Source: Planktothrix rubescens CCAP 1459/22
Lineage (GTDB): Bacteria > Cyanobacteriota > Cyanobacteriia > Cyanobacteriales > Microcoleaceae
Length of the DNA: 64,000 nucleotides
Direction: 5' to 3'
Assembly (NCBI GenBank): GCA_904830895.1
Contig: LR882958.1
Location: 1,296,001 to 1,360,000 of the forward strand
The stretch's first letter is position 1; every line of letters begins with the position of its first letter. Both the position numbers and the translations under genes were made by a program. A model generated the notes under the pieces. The model worked only from the letters and a program-made list of their open reading frames with translations. It had not been told where the DNA came from and ran no database searches. This document shows positions 9,039 through 17,489 of the stretch, one piece after another.

Positions 9039-10373
9039 ATGTCTGACTTTTATAGTGTATTGATTAATCAAGCTCGGATTTTGTTGCCAAATGGTGATTT
9101 TTTACTCGGAGATGTTGCTATTGTTGATGGGAAAATCCTTGAGATAGCTCCAGAAATTGATCATCATATACTAGGGGAAGATGATTGGGAAATTATTGAT
9201 GCAGAAGGGTTGACTTTATTGCCCGGTGTGATTGATCCCCAGGTACATTTTAGAGAACCGGGTTTAGAATATAAAGAAGATTTATATACGGCCAGTTGTG
9301 CCTGTGCCAAAGGGGGAGTGACTTCGTTTTTAGAAATGCCCAATACTCGCCCCTTAACTACAACTCAAGCCCTCTTAGATGATAAATTAAGACGGGCTGC
9401 GGAAAAATGTATTGTTAATTATGGTTTTTTTATTGGGGCGACGGCGGAGAATTTACCAGATTTATTAGAAGCTAATCCCACCCCTGGAATTAAGATATTT
9501 ATGGGGTCGATGCACGGAGATTTATTAATTGATCAAGAAGAAATATTAGAGAGTATTTTTGCAAAAGGCGATCGCTTAATTGCAGTTCACGCGGAAAACC
9601 AAGCTCGAATTAATCAACGCCGTCAGGAATTTGCTGGAATCACAGATCCGGCAATTCATTCTACAATTCAAGATAATCAAGCGGCATTAGAAGCCACTCA
9701 ACTCGCCTTAAAACTTGCTAAAAAATATCAACGACGGTTACATATTCTGCATCTATCAACGGGGGAAGAAGCGGAATTATTACGTCAGGAAAAACCAGAA
9801 TGGGTAACAGCAGAAGTCACGCCTCAGCATTTGTTATTAAATATAACAGATTATGCTAAAATTGGCACATTAGCCCAGATGAATCCCCCCTTGCGATCGC
9901 CCCAAGATAATCAAATATTATGGCAAGCGTTATTAGATGGAGTGATTGATTTTATTGCTACCGATCACGCCCCCCATACCTTAGAAGAAAAGGCAAAAGG
10001 CTATCCAAATACGCCATCGGGAATGCCCGGAGTTGAGACTTCTTTACCCGTAATGTTAACACAAGCGATCGCAGGAAAATGCACTGTTCAACAGGTATCA
10101 AATTGGATGTCTACCGCCGTGGCAAAAGCCTATAAAATCCCCAATAAAGGGAAAATAGAAGTGGGTTATGATGCGGATTTAGTGTTAGTAGATTTAGAGA
10201 ATTATTATCCAGTTTTGCGGGAAGAAGTGTTAAGTAAATGTGGTTGGAGTCCCTTTGAAGGTTGGGAGTTAACCGGATGGCCAGAATATACGATTGTTGG
10301 CGGAAAAGTCGTTTATGGAAATGGAAAAGTTAATCCAGAAGTTCGAGGTCAGGCGTTAAGGTTTGATGGGTAA
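9039..10373 (+). CDS. pyrC: Dihydroorotase (amidohydrolase family)
   Basis: Third step of pyrimidine synthesis: interconversion of carbamoyl-aspartate and dihydroorotate. 444 residues, the class I length. Visible features: the metal-site region GVIDPQVHFREPG, the carboxylated-Lys region GIKIFMGSMHG, metal His in IAVHAENQ and LHILHLST, and the catalytic Asp in FIATDHAPH. The first His of the usual HxH pair is Gln (DPQVHF). From memory, a Gln at this position also occurs in other bacterial dihydroorotase-like sequences, so I keep the call but note possible altered metal use. AAGG lies before the ATG. Confidence 0.88.
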   Translation: MSDFYSVLINQARILLPNGDFLLGDVAIVDGKILEIAPEIDHHILGEDDWEIIDAEGLTLLPGVIDPQVHFREPGLEYKEDLYTASCACAKGGVTSFLEMPNTRPLTTTQALLDDKLRRAAEKCIVNYGFFIGATAENLPDLLEANPTPGIKIFMGSMHGDLLIDQEEILESIFAKGDRLIAVHAENQARINQRRQEFAGITDPAIHSTIQDNQAALEATQLALKLAKKYQRRLHILHLSTGEEAELLRQEKPEWVTAEVTPQHLLLNITDYAKIGTLAQMNPPLRSPQDNQILWQALLDGVIDFIATDHAPHTLEEKAKGYPNTPSGMPGVETSLPVMLTQAIAGKCTVQQVSNWMSTAVAKAYKIPNKGKIEVGYDADLVLVDLENYYPVLREEVLSKCGWSPFEGWELTGWPEYTIVGGKVVYGNGKVNPEVRGQALRFDG

Positions 10374-10502
10374 CTTGGGGAATATAAGAAATTCTAATCT
10401 GAATAGCTTAATCCCCCTTTTATTTAGGGAATTTGAGGGAAGTGACAGCCTGGCAACCGATAAATCAAGGTTGTCCCTTCCCGCTAGAAAAAAGGGTAAA
10501 TA

Positions 10503-10844
10503 TTAATATCTGGGCAAAGTAAACCCTTCCGCCGCCGCCCGATATTCCTCAACATCCTCATTAAAATCAATCGGTAAAACAGCAACAACATTTTCATGGG
10601 GACGGGGAATAATCACCCAAGTTTCTAATGCCGCACCATAGGCTTTATCAACGGCTGCAATTCCGGCATCCATCGCGGTTTTAACTTCGGAAACATCCCC
10701 TCGAATCATAATCGTAAACCGTGCACTTCCTGCCCGAATATAGCCCACCAAAGTCACCCGACCCGCTTTAACCATTGCATCGGCGGCGGCTAAAACCCCC
10801 GGAAATCCCTTCGTTTCTAAAGCTCCAACTGCTTGTTCTGCCAT
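10503..10844 (-). CDS. ccmK4: Carboxysome shell hexamer protein CcmK4
   Basis: BMC-domain shell protein of the beta-carboxysome, 113 residues. It has the family fold signatures ETKGFPGVLAAADAMVKAG and IRGDVSEVKTAMDAG. The pore-region and C-terminal segments VIIPRPHENVVAVLPIDF and EEYRAAAEG match CcmK4 as I know it from other cyanobacteria. SD-like GGGAGA lies just before the ATG. It follows ccmK3 in the same direction with a 71-base gap, as at the usual satellite ccmK3-ccmK4 locus away from ccmKLMNO. CcmK3 and CcmK4 are known to form mixed hexamers that tune shell permeability. Confidence 0.93.
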   Translation of the reverse strand: MAEQAVGALETKGFPGVLAAADAMVKAGRVTLVGYIRAGSARFTIMIRGDVSEVKTAMDAGIAAVDKAYGAALETWVIIPRPHENVVAVLPIDFNEDVEEYRAAAEGFTLPRY

Positions 10845-10915
10845 TAAATTTCTCCCAAATTAACTAGACTTTAAAAGTGTTGCAATTGAATATTTTTCGC
10901 AAAATAGAAATTATA

Positions 10916-11224
10916 TTAAGTGCGAAAACGTTCACTCAATTCTGTGTAACCAATAGACATAACATCTACAATGTTCTCAGGGGGGTTGGGAACAACATAG
11001 TAAGTAATTAGTGAACAGCCAAACGTCTTTTCGGCTGCTTCAACACCAGCTTTTACAGCAGGAACCACCTCCGATGTTGGGCCACGAACTGCCACTATAA
11101 ATTCACCCCGTTCTGCTAAATCATAGTAAACAAGGGTAACTCGCGCAGCTTTGACCATCGCATCTGCTGCGGCTAAAACCCCTGGAAAACCCAGGACTTG
11201 TATGACACCCACTGCCTCTGGCAT
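10916..11224 (-). CDS. ccmK3: Carboxysome shell protein CcmK3
   Basis: BMC-domain protein of 102 residues. It begins MPEAVGVIQVLGFPGVL and carries VYYDLAERGEF, VRGPTSEVVPAVKAG and VVPNPPENIVDVM. These differ from CcmK4 in the pore loop and match the CcmK3 type. CcmK3 is thought not to form hexamers alone but to mix with CcmK4. AGGAGA is 5 bases before the ATG, and a TACAAT element about 45 bases upstream could be a -10 box. It heads the ccmK3-ccmK4 pair. Confidence 0.92.
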   Translation of the reverse strand: MPEAVGVIQVLGFPGVLAAADAMVKAARVTLVYYDLAERGEFIVAVRGPTSEVVPAVKAGVEAAEKTFGCSLITYYVVPNPPENIVDVMSIGYTELSERFRT

Positions 11225-11423
11225 TGAAGTCTCCTAGTAAAAACGGAACCGATCAATATCATTGTACGACTCAATGACACTTTCAAGACCCTCTGACTGT
11301 TTTATTTCCTAGAAGATCCTGCTAAATGGGAGATTGCGTAAGTCCTGATAAAGAAAGATTAATTGAAACTTTGAAAGTTCTCAAAAACTGAAATAATATT
11401 CCTGTTGTCTATTGTCTGCATTG

Positions 11424-12899
11424 CTATTCCTGAACCCAAATCGAAACCGAACCCGCAATACAAGAAAATTCACCCCAACCCTGATCATTGGTTTCAATGG
11501 GTTCTTGTATATTCCCCGTGAGATCATAGAATTTAGTATTAGGTTTCCCGACTTCCATCGGTTTAATTCCTTCTGGGCCATCACTTAAAATTACCGCCAT
11601 GGCTTTCGGATGTTCTTCGTCTCCTAGACAAGTCCAACCAATAATATCCGGGTGATCAAAATAGTCATATTGGGGGCCGTAAGCGAAATTTTTACGCGCA
11701 TAAAGACACTGATCAATAAACTGTTTACAGGAAGGTAAAACAACTTTATGTGTATTCCCATCCCGTCCTTTATCTTCATATTCTGCCCCGTAATAATCGC
11801 CATGAAAAATACAAGGATAACCCTGTTGACGTAATAATATTATAGCATAAGCTATGGGTTTAAACCAAGGTTCTACCACGGATTCTAAGGCTTGTAACGG
11901 TTGAGAATCGTGATTTTCCACAAAAGTAACGGCATTCATGGCCCGGTCTTTGACTAATGTTCCATCCAGAATCGTCCGCATATCATGATATCCCCCGGCT
12001 TTACTGGCATAGTGAAAATTATAATGTAAGCTAACATCAAATACCGACATTCTGTCACCTACAGTGTCTAAATACCAATTCAAAACGCTACTATCAGGCG
12101 ACCAATATTCCCCGACTGTAAAAAATTGCCGACCTGTATGTTTTTCTATTTCATCTAACCACTCAGGAAAAAACCAAGCCGAAATATGTTTAATCGCATC
12201 TAAGCGAAATCCATCCACACCCGTAGTATCAAGATACCATTTTGTCCAGTTGCTAATTTCCTTTCTGACTTCTTCGTTTTGGAAGTCTAAATCTGCTCCC
12301 ATTAAATAGGCAAAATTGCCATTTTCTAGGGCGACATAATCATCAAAGGTTTTACCTTCAAATAAATAAACCGTTCCCGATTCTTTGCTAAATTCATCAT
12401 AATCAACGGCATCAAAATGCCACCAATGCCACTCAAATGTAGAATATTTTCCTTTCCGACCCGGAAAGTTAAATAGAGTGTAAGCCTTAATATCTCGTAA
12501 ATCTCCTTTAGGATTTTTTCGATTATTATTAGGGAAGGGCGTTGCTTTAGCAATTTCGCTTCCATCCGCCCCGATTTTATGATTTAATACCGTATCTGCA
12601 TAGACTTCAATTTCTGATTTATGCAGGCTATTAATGGCATCTAAATATTGTTGACGAGTGCCATATTTAGTTCTAATTGATCCTTTTTGATTAAATTCTC
12701 CCAAGTCATAAATATCATAAACCCCATATCCCACATCCATCCCGCCCCCGGTTCCTTTATAAGCCGGAGGCAACCATAAGGCCGTAATTCCCGCATCTGC
12801 TAACTCCTGGGCGTTGTTTTTGAGTTGATTCCACAGACTTCCATCAGCAGGAAGATACCAGTGGAAATATTGCATCATCACACCATTGATTTTAACCAT
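11424..12899 (-). CDS. Cytoplasmic alpha-amylase (GH13)
   Basis: Hydrolyses alpha-1,4-glucans such as glycogen. 491 residues, no signal peptide. The start is typical of the liquefying/cytoplasmic GH13 group (NGVMMQYFHWYLPADG). The conserved regions are present: DTVLNHKIGADG, the nucleophile Asp in GVDGFRLDAIKH (about 235), the acid-base Glu in FFTVGEYW (about 264) and the transition-state Asp in FVENHDSQP (about 330). It would act on internal glycogen stores. It lies upstream of ccmK3 on the same strand but about 200 bases away, so probably a separate unit. Confidence 0.93.
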   Translation of the reverse strand: MVKINGVMMQYFHWYLPADGSLWNQLKNNAQELADAGITALWLPPAYKGTGGGMDVGYGVYDIYDLGEFNQKGSIRTKYGTRQQYLDAINSLHKSEIEVYADTVLNHKIGADGSEIAKATPFPNNNRKNPKGDLRDIKAYTLFNFPGRKGKYSTFEWHWWHFDAVDYDEFSKESGTVYLFEGKTFDDYVALENGNFAYLMGADLDFQNEEVRKEISNWTKWYLDTTGVDGFRLDAIKHISAWFFPEWLDEIEKHTGRQFFTVGEYWSPDSSVLNWYLDTVGDRMSVFDVSLHYNFHYASKAGGYHDMRTILDGTLVKDRAMNAVTFVENHDSQPLQALESVVEPWFKPIAYAIILLRQQGYPCIFHGDYYGAEYEDKGRDGNTHKVVLPSCKQFIDQCLYARKNFAYGPQYDYFDHPDIIGWTCLGDEEHPKAMAVILSDGPEGIKPMEVGKPNTKFYDLTGNIQEPIETNDQGWGEFSCIAGSVSIWVQE

Positions 12900-13001
12900 G
12901 TTCCCTGATTGATATAAAATAGTGAATATGGATTGAGTCTATCTTTGATACAATCTAATGTAAATGGGATAAAAGGGTATGATCGCACCTTTATTGAAAA
13001 C

Positions 13002-16000
13002 ATGAACATAGAAGACATCCAAGACAGCGTTCGGATTGGTATTGAAGTTACCGTCATCCTTAGAACAGGACATCAATTTTCTGGTGTTCTTACTGAGATA
13101 AGGGAGACAAGCATTATTTTACGTCAAGCCTCTGGGACAAAAATGCCTTTGTCTGCTGAAGCGATTGACTGTATTTTCCCAATACAGAGTACGGATTTAT
13201 CTATTGAGATAACACCAATCTTACAAAGTGCGGGGACTACCGCTTCATTACCTACTCGTCTATCCACTTCTTCTAATTTACAAAACAATCTTGAGCAAAA
13301 AAACTCCTTACTACCTTTAAAAACAAATGAATCTCAGTTAGAAAGTCCCACAAACAATAACATTCCTAGATATGCCATTGAAGTTATTACTAAAATAGTA
13401 GAAATAGAGACTCGTTTTAGTACGGCAATTGCTCAAGTCAAACTGGAGCCTTTACCACCTGATTTTAGTACACCTATTGAAATTATTTCTTCACCATCTT
13501 TAGGAGAAAAGAACAGTATGCTCGCTGTATGGAATAAGGTAAAAGAGCAATATGATAATGCTATTAAGAATAAAGATTCTCAACTACTTAATCGACCAAT
13601 TGAAAGTTGTGAACAACTCATCAAAAAGTATCCAAAATTAGGTTGTTCTCGATTCAATTTAGGTTGTATTTACTACCAACAGGGACAGAATCATAAAGCT
13701 GTTGAAGTATTTGAATTAGCCGCTTCTAAATCAAAAGACCCGCGTGTATTTTATAATTTAGCAATCATAGTTCTAAAATCTGAACCAGCTAAATCCTGTT
13801 ATGCTTTACATGAATATTTTAAGATTTCTTCTCCATCAGAAAATATCGTAGCTTGGTATAAGTTTATTGATTTATCACTTAATTCGGGTGTAATTAATCA
13901 ACTCACCAATCTTTTTGAACAAGCTATTGAAAATAATAGAGAAAATGACGGTCGTTTAATAATTGAGAGTGCTGTATTTGCACTGAAAAAGCATAATCAA
14001 AATAAAGAAGCAGAAGAATTGACGGCTTCTCTCATACAACACGATTCGGAACTTGCAATACTGTCACAAATGTTAAAGTCAATGCTGTCCAATCTTGGGC
14101 TAGAAGCAACAGAAGCATATCTTAAACAAGAACAAGAATTAAAACAAGCTCAAGAAAAAGCAAAACGTCAGGACAATCAAATTAAACAACAAAAAGAAGT
14201 TGATAATCTAATTGATTACGCTAAAAGTTTGGCAAAGCGACAACTATATAATCAAGCTATTGCTGAACTTCGTAAAGTTATTGAAAAATCTCCAGAAAAT
14301 CAGATAGCCCAAAACCTTTTAACAGAATATCGTGAAGCAGACAAAGAACGGGGGCTACCCACAGGTTCCGGGGCTTATCCTCAAGCTAAACGTGCCGAGA
14401 TTATAGATAAAGACTTAAAAAAAGCAGAAAAACTATATCGTCAAGCTATTAATGAGAATGACAATGCTGAAAATGCTGTTAAAGATTTAGCTGCACTTCT
14501 TACAAGACAAAATCGAGATCAAGAAGCAATAAAAATTCTTAAAGAATATCTTAATAAAGTTAGTAATAAGCAATCAATTTTAAATATGCTGGCTAATGTC
14601 TATCAACGAGCAGGTAAATACGAAGATGAAATAGATATTTTAAAACAAGTTTTAACTTTTACTAGCTATGATAAACGTTCTACAGTTCTCAAGCGAATTG
14701 CATCGTCTCAGTTTAGATTAGGTGAATATCAAAAAGCAAAAGAAACATTAGAGCAAGCTGTAAAACAAAATCCCAGAGACGAGACTGTACTTAATCTACT
14801 CGAAGCATTGCGTGAGGGAGAGAAAACAGGCGTTTATACAAAATTAGATGCTTTATTCTTAACACAAGAAGGCATGGGTGATATTCAAACTACTTTAAGT
14901 AGTTTTCTAGCATTTCATGTTCACCAATGTGATTATTCAGGAATAGAAGCTTCAAAAATAACATCTAAACAATTCAATGAAAAAGATGTAGAGAAACTAC
15001 AACAAAGAGCAGGTGAAATGCTTGGTACACAACGCCCCAGAGAACGAGCCAGTTATTACCTCTCAGCAGCTAAAATTTTAATAGACTTGGGTTCTAAAGC
15101 AGAAGAATTACTCCCCAGAAAATACCTGAGAAATTTTTGTGCCGCAATGGGTGATGCCTGTATAACAGAGCAAAAACATAGAGACGTAGCACGGAGCTAC
15201 TATGCGGAAGCTTTTTTGATTGCACCTGATTGGGTAAAACAGTTGGACATTAAGCTATCACAATACATTATGCTTTACTATTCTCAAACCGAAGAATTAC
15301 TTAAAACAGAAATTCCATCTGTAGAATCTTGCTTAGAACAAGCTTTAAAAATTACAAACAAAGACTTAGGAACTTCTGTTATTGAAGGATTACTTTATCT
15401 TTCCTGGCTTAATCGTGAAGTGGGTCGTGTCCTTATTAATAAAATCAATCCCAATAAACGGTTACGGGAATTAGTACAAAATTTATGTTATCAGACTTGT
15501 GGTGAAAAAGGTGAACCAACAGGTGATGATTCTGTTTTCTTAGAACTATGGGAGCGAGGACGTGAACTTATTCGCCGTCGTAATCAAGAGGTTTTGGATG
15601 AGTTTGCATTCCTAAACTCAATAGTAATTAGTTTAGATTCTGTAAGAGAACAAATTGAGAAGGTTCAATTATTGGGACAAAAAGTACGAGGGACATTAGA
15701 CAAACAACGTCTCAATATAATCCAAGAAATATTAAATTCTATGTATGATTATAGTCAGCAGCAATCCTATATGGAGCGTGAATATTTTAAAGCAATAATA
15801 CAAAATCGAGTTTCAGAAGTTCTTGAAGATATAGAAAAAAATCCTACTAAATATTCATGGGAGTTATTTCGTCCTTATCTGTTAGATTTGTCTAGCACAA
15901 TTAAAAATCATTTTGATGGAATTCAAAAAGTATCTGAACCCGAGCAATTAATCACTGAACTTTCAATTGATTCTTATACGCCTGATGAGAATTCAAATAT

Positions 16001-17471
16001 CGAGTGTCAAATTACGATTACCAATGAAAATGGAAAGAGTCCAGCAAGTTCTATAAAAATTTGTGTGCAGCCATCCCCAAATAATGAATATATTGTTCAA
16101 GTCAAACATATTGATGTTAGTGAAGCATTATATGGAGGTAAATCTGTAACTTGTCTAATTCCCGTAACTGTTACTGAAATAGCGAAAGAATCACAGGTAT
16201 TTACATTGTACTATGGGCTATCCTTTATCACTCGTAGAGATGAAAAGAAAACAAGCGAAGATACCCAGTCTATTAAGCTTTATTCAAACACAGAATTTAA
16301 AGAAATAAAAAATCCTTATGCTACTTATGCACAAGGTAGTACAGTAGAAAATAAAAATATGTTTTATGGACGCGATCAGTTAATTAATGTTTTACTATCA
16401 TCTATTCGTAATGCTTCTTCTGCAAAAAGTTTGGTAATATACGGACAAAAACGAGCGGGTAAATCATCTGTACTTTACCATTTGAAACAACAACTAGAAT
16501 TACCTATTATTCCTGTTTCTTTTAGCATAGGCGATATTATAGATGATTTTTCGGTAGGAACTTTTTTATATCGAATTATTCAATGTATTGAAGATACTTT
16601 TGAAGACTTAAATGACGAAGGCTATCCAGCTATTGAAGTTAAACGCCCTACATTAGAAGAACTTCAACAAAATTCTCAACTTCAATTTCAGGATTACATG
16701 ACTAACCTATGCCGAAGTTTAAAGAAAGTAGAGGAATATAAAGAAGCTACAATTATGCTTTTAATTGATGAATTTTCCTATATTTATGGTGAAATTATGC
16801 GAGGCCGTATTCGAGATACATTTATGAAATCTTGGAAAGCTTTACTAGAAAAACGCCACTTTGGGGCAGTTTTAGTAGGGCAAGATACAATGCCTCAGTT
16901 TATTGCTCATTTCCCTAATGAGTTTCAAGTAGCAGAAAGTCAGCGTATTTCCTATTTAGCAGATGATGATGCTCGTTGTTTAATTATTAATCCTATTCTA
17001 ATTCCTGATACGAAAGAAAGTCGCTATAAAGGAGATGCTGTTAATTTATTGCTCAGATTAACAGCAGGAAGCCCTTATTACATTCAGATATTTTGCAACC
17101 GATTAGTTGAATATATGAATCGGAAAAAGGCTATTTATGTAACTGATGCAGATATTGAAACCATAAAAGAAGATTTAATTAGTGGACATAATTCTCTTGA
17201 TGATTCTGTTTTTGATAATTTAATTAGTGCAGGTGATAGTAGTATTGATGATATAGGCAAAGAAGATGCGTTAGCTGTTTTACGAGATATTGCGAATGGG
17301 GCGCGAATTCAGTCCCACTGCGATCGCTCTGCTATTAATTGCCATACTTCACAACCTATAGATAAAATTTTAGATAATTTTGTTGGAAGAGAAGTTATAG
17401 AAAAACAAGGGACGTCTCTCTATCGAATAAAAGTTGGTTTGTTCAAAGAATGGTTACTAGCACATCAATAA
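13002..17471 (+). CDS. Sm-like / TPR / beta-domain / P-loop ATPase (conflict-system-like sensor)
   Basis: About 1489 residues from the ATG at 13002; the frame is open back to a TTG at 12933. Domains, in order: an Sm/LSm-like strand-rich N-terminus (GIEVTVILRTGHQFSGVL, about 10-55); TPR-like helical repeats and a Lys/Glu coiled coil (about 190-600); a long helical region; a beta-sandwich-like domain (about 1005-1110) just before the ATPase. The entry motif NPYATYAQG...MFYGRD precedes Walker A (GQKRAGKS, Lys1154). Walker B is MLLIDEF (Asp1256-Glu1257). A winged-helix-like C-terminus follows. No membrane segment. It is followed 18 bases later by a second ATPase with an HEPN tail. Sensor-type STAND-like role inferred; function not known. 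Confidence 0.85.
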   Translation: MNIEDIQDSVRIGIEVTVILRTGHQFSGVLTEIRETSIILRQASGTKMPLSAEAIDCIFPIQSTDLSIEITPILQSAGTTASLPTRLSTSSNLQNNLEQKNSLLPLKTNESQLESPTNNNIPRYAIEVITKIVEIETRFSTAIAQVKLEPLPPDFSTPIEIISSPSLGEKNSMLAVWNKVKEQYDNAIKNKDSQLLNRPIESCEQLIKKYPKLGCSRFNLGCIYYQQGQNHKAVEVFELAASKSKDPRVFYNLAIIVLKSEPAKSCYALHEYFKISSPSENIVAWYKFIDLSLNSGVINQLTNLFEQAIENNRENDGRLIIESAVFALKKHNQNKEAEELTASLIQHDSELAILSQMLKSMLSNLGLEATEAYLKQEQELKQAQEKAKRQDNQIKQQKEVDNLIDYAKSLAKRQLYNQAIAELRKVIEKSPENQIAQNLLTEYREADKERGLPTGSGAYPQAKRAEIIDKDLKKAEKLYRQAINENDNAENAVKDLAALLTRQNRDQEAIKILKEYLNKVSNKQSILNMLANVYQRAGKYEDEIDILKQVLTFTSYDKRSTVLKRIASSQFRLGEYQKAKETLEQAVKQNPRDETVLNLLEALREGEKTGVYTKLDALFLTQEGMGDIQTTLSSFLAFHVHQCDYSGIEASKITSKQFNEKDVEKLQQRAGEMLGTQRPRERASYYLSAAKILIDLGSKAEELLPRKYLRNFCAAMGDACITEQKHRDVARSYYAEAFLIAPDWVKQLDIKLSQYIMLYYSQTEELLKTEIPSVESCLEQALKITNKDLGTSVIEGLLYLSWLNREVGRVLINKINPNKRLRELVQNLCYQTCGEKGEPTGDDSVFLELWERGRELIRRRNQEVLDEFAFLNSIVISLDSVREQIEKVQLLGQKVRGTLDKQRLNIIQEILNSMYDYSQQQSYMEREYFKAIIQNRVSEVLEDIEKNPTKYSWELFRPYLLDLSSTIKNHFDGIQKVSEPEQLITELSIDSYTPDENSNIECQITITNENGKSPASSIKICVQPSPNNEYIVQVKHIDVSEALYGGKSVTCLIPVTVTEIAKESQVFTLYYGLSFITRRDEKKTSEDTQSIKLYSNTEFKEIKNPYATYAQGSTVENKNMFYGRDQLINVLLSSIRNASSAKSLVIYGQKRAGKSSVLYHLKQQLELPIIPVSFSIGDIIDDFSVGTFLYRIIQCIEDTFEDLNDEGYPAIEVKRPTLEELQQNSQLQFQDYMTNLCRSLKKVEEYKEATIMLLIDEFSYIYGEIMRGRIRDTFMKSWKALLEKRHFGAVLVGQDTMPQFIAHFPNEFQVAESQRISYLADDDARCLIINPILIPDTKESRYKGDAVNLLLRLTAGSPYYIQIFCNRLVEYMNRKKAIYVTDADIETIKEDLISGHNSLDDSVFDNLISAGDSSIDDIGKEDALAVLRDIANGARIQSHCDRSAINCHTSQPIDKILDNFVGREVIEKQGTSLYRIKVGLFKEWLLAHQ

Positions 17472-17473
17472 AT

Positions 17474-17479
17474 AAGGAG
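17474..17479 (+). promoter_or_regulatory. Ribosome binding site of the ATPase-HEPN gene
   Basis: AAGGAG lies in the 18-base gap between the two ATPase genes, about 10 bases before the ATG at 17490. It supports co-transcription and independent initiation of the second gene. Confidence 0.7.
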
Positions 17480-17489
17480 ATTAAAGACA

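Noticed and set aside
10374-10502. Possible riboswitch or attenuator hairpin between pyrC and ccmK4
   Set aside because: Only a loose GGGAAGTGACA...TTGTCCCTTCCC pairing is visible; no conserved riboswitch core, and it lies between convergent 3' ends.
11331-11350. TGCGTAAGTCCTG and its complement-like AGGACTTACGCA at 24366-24377 as ends of one transposon
   Set aside because: They are 13 kb apart with housekeeping genes between; such short motifs are frequent remnants and no transposase is present.
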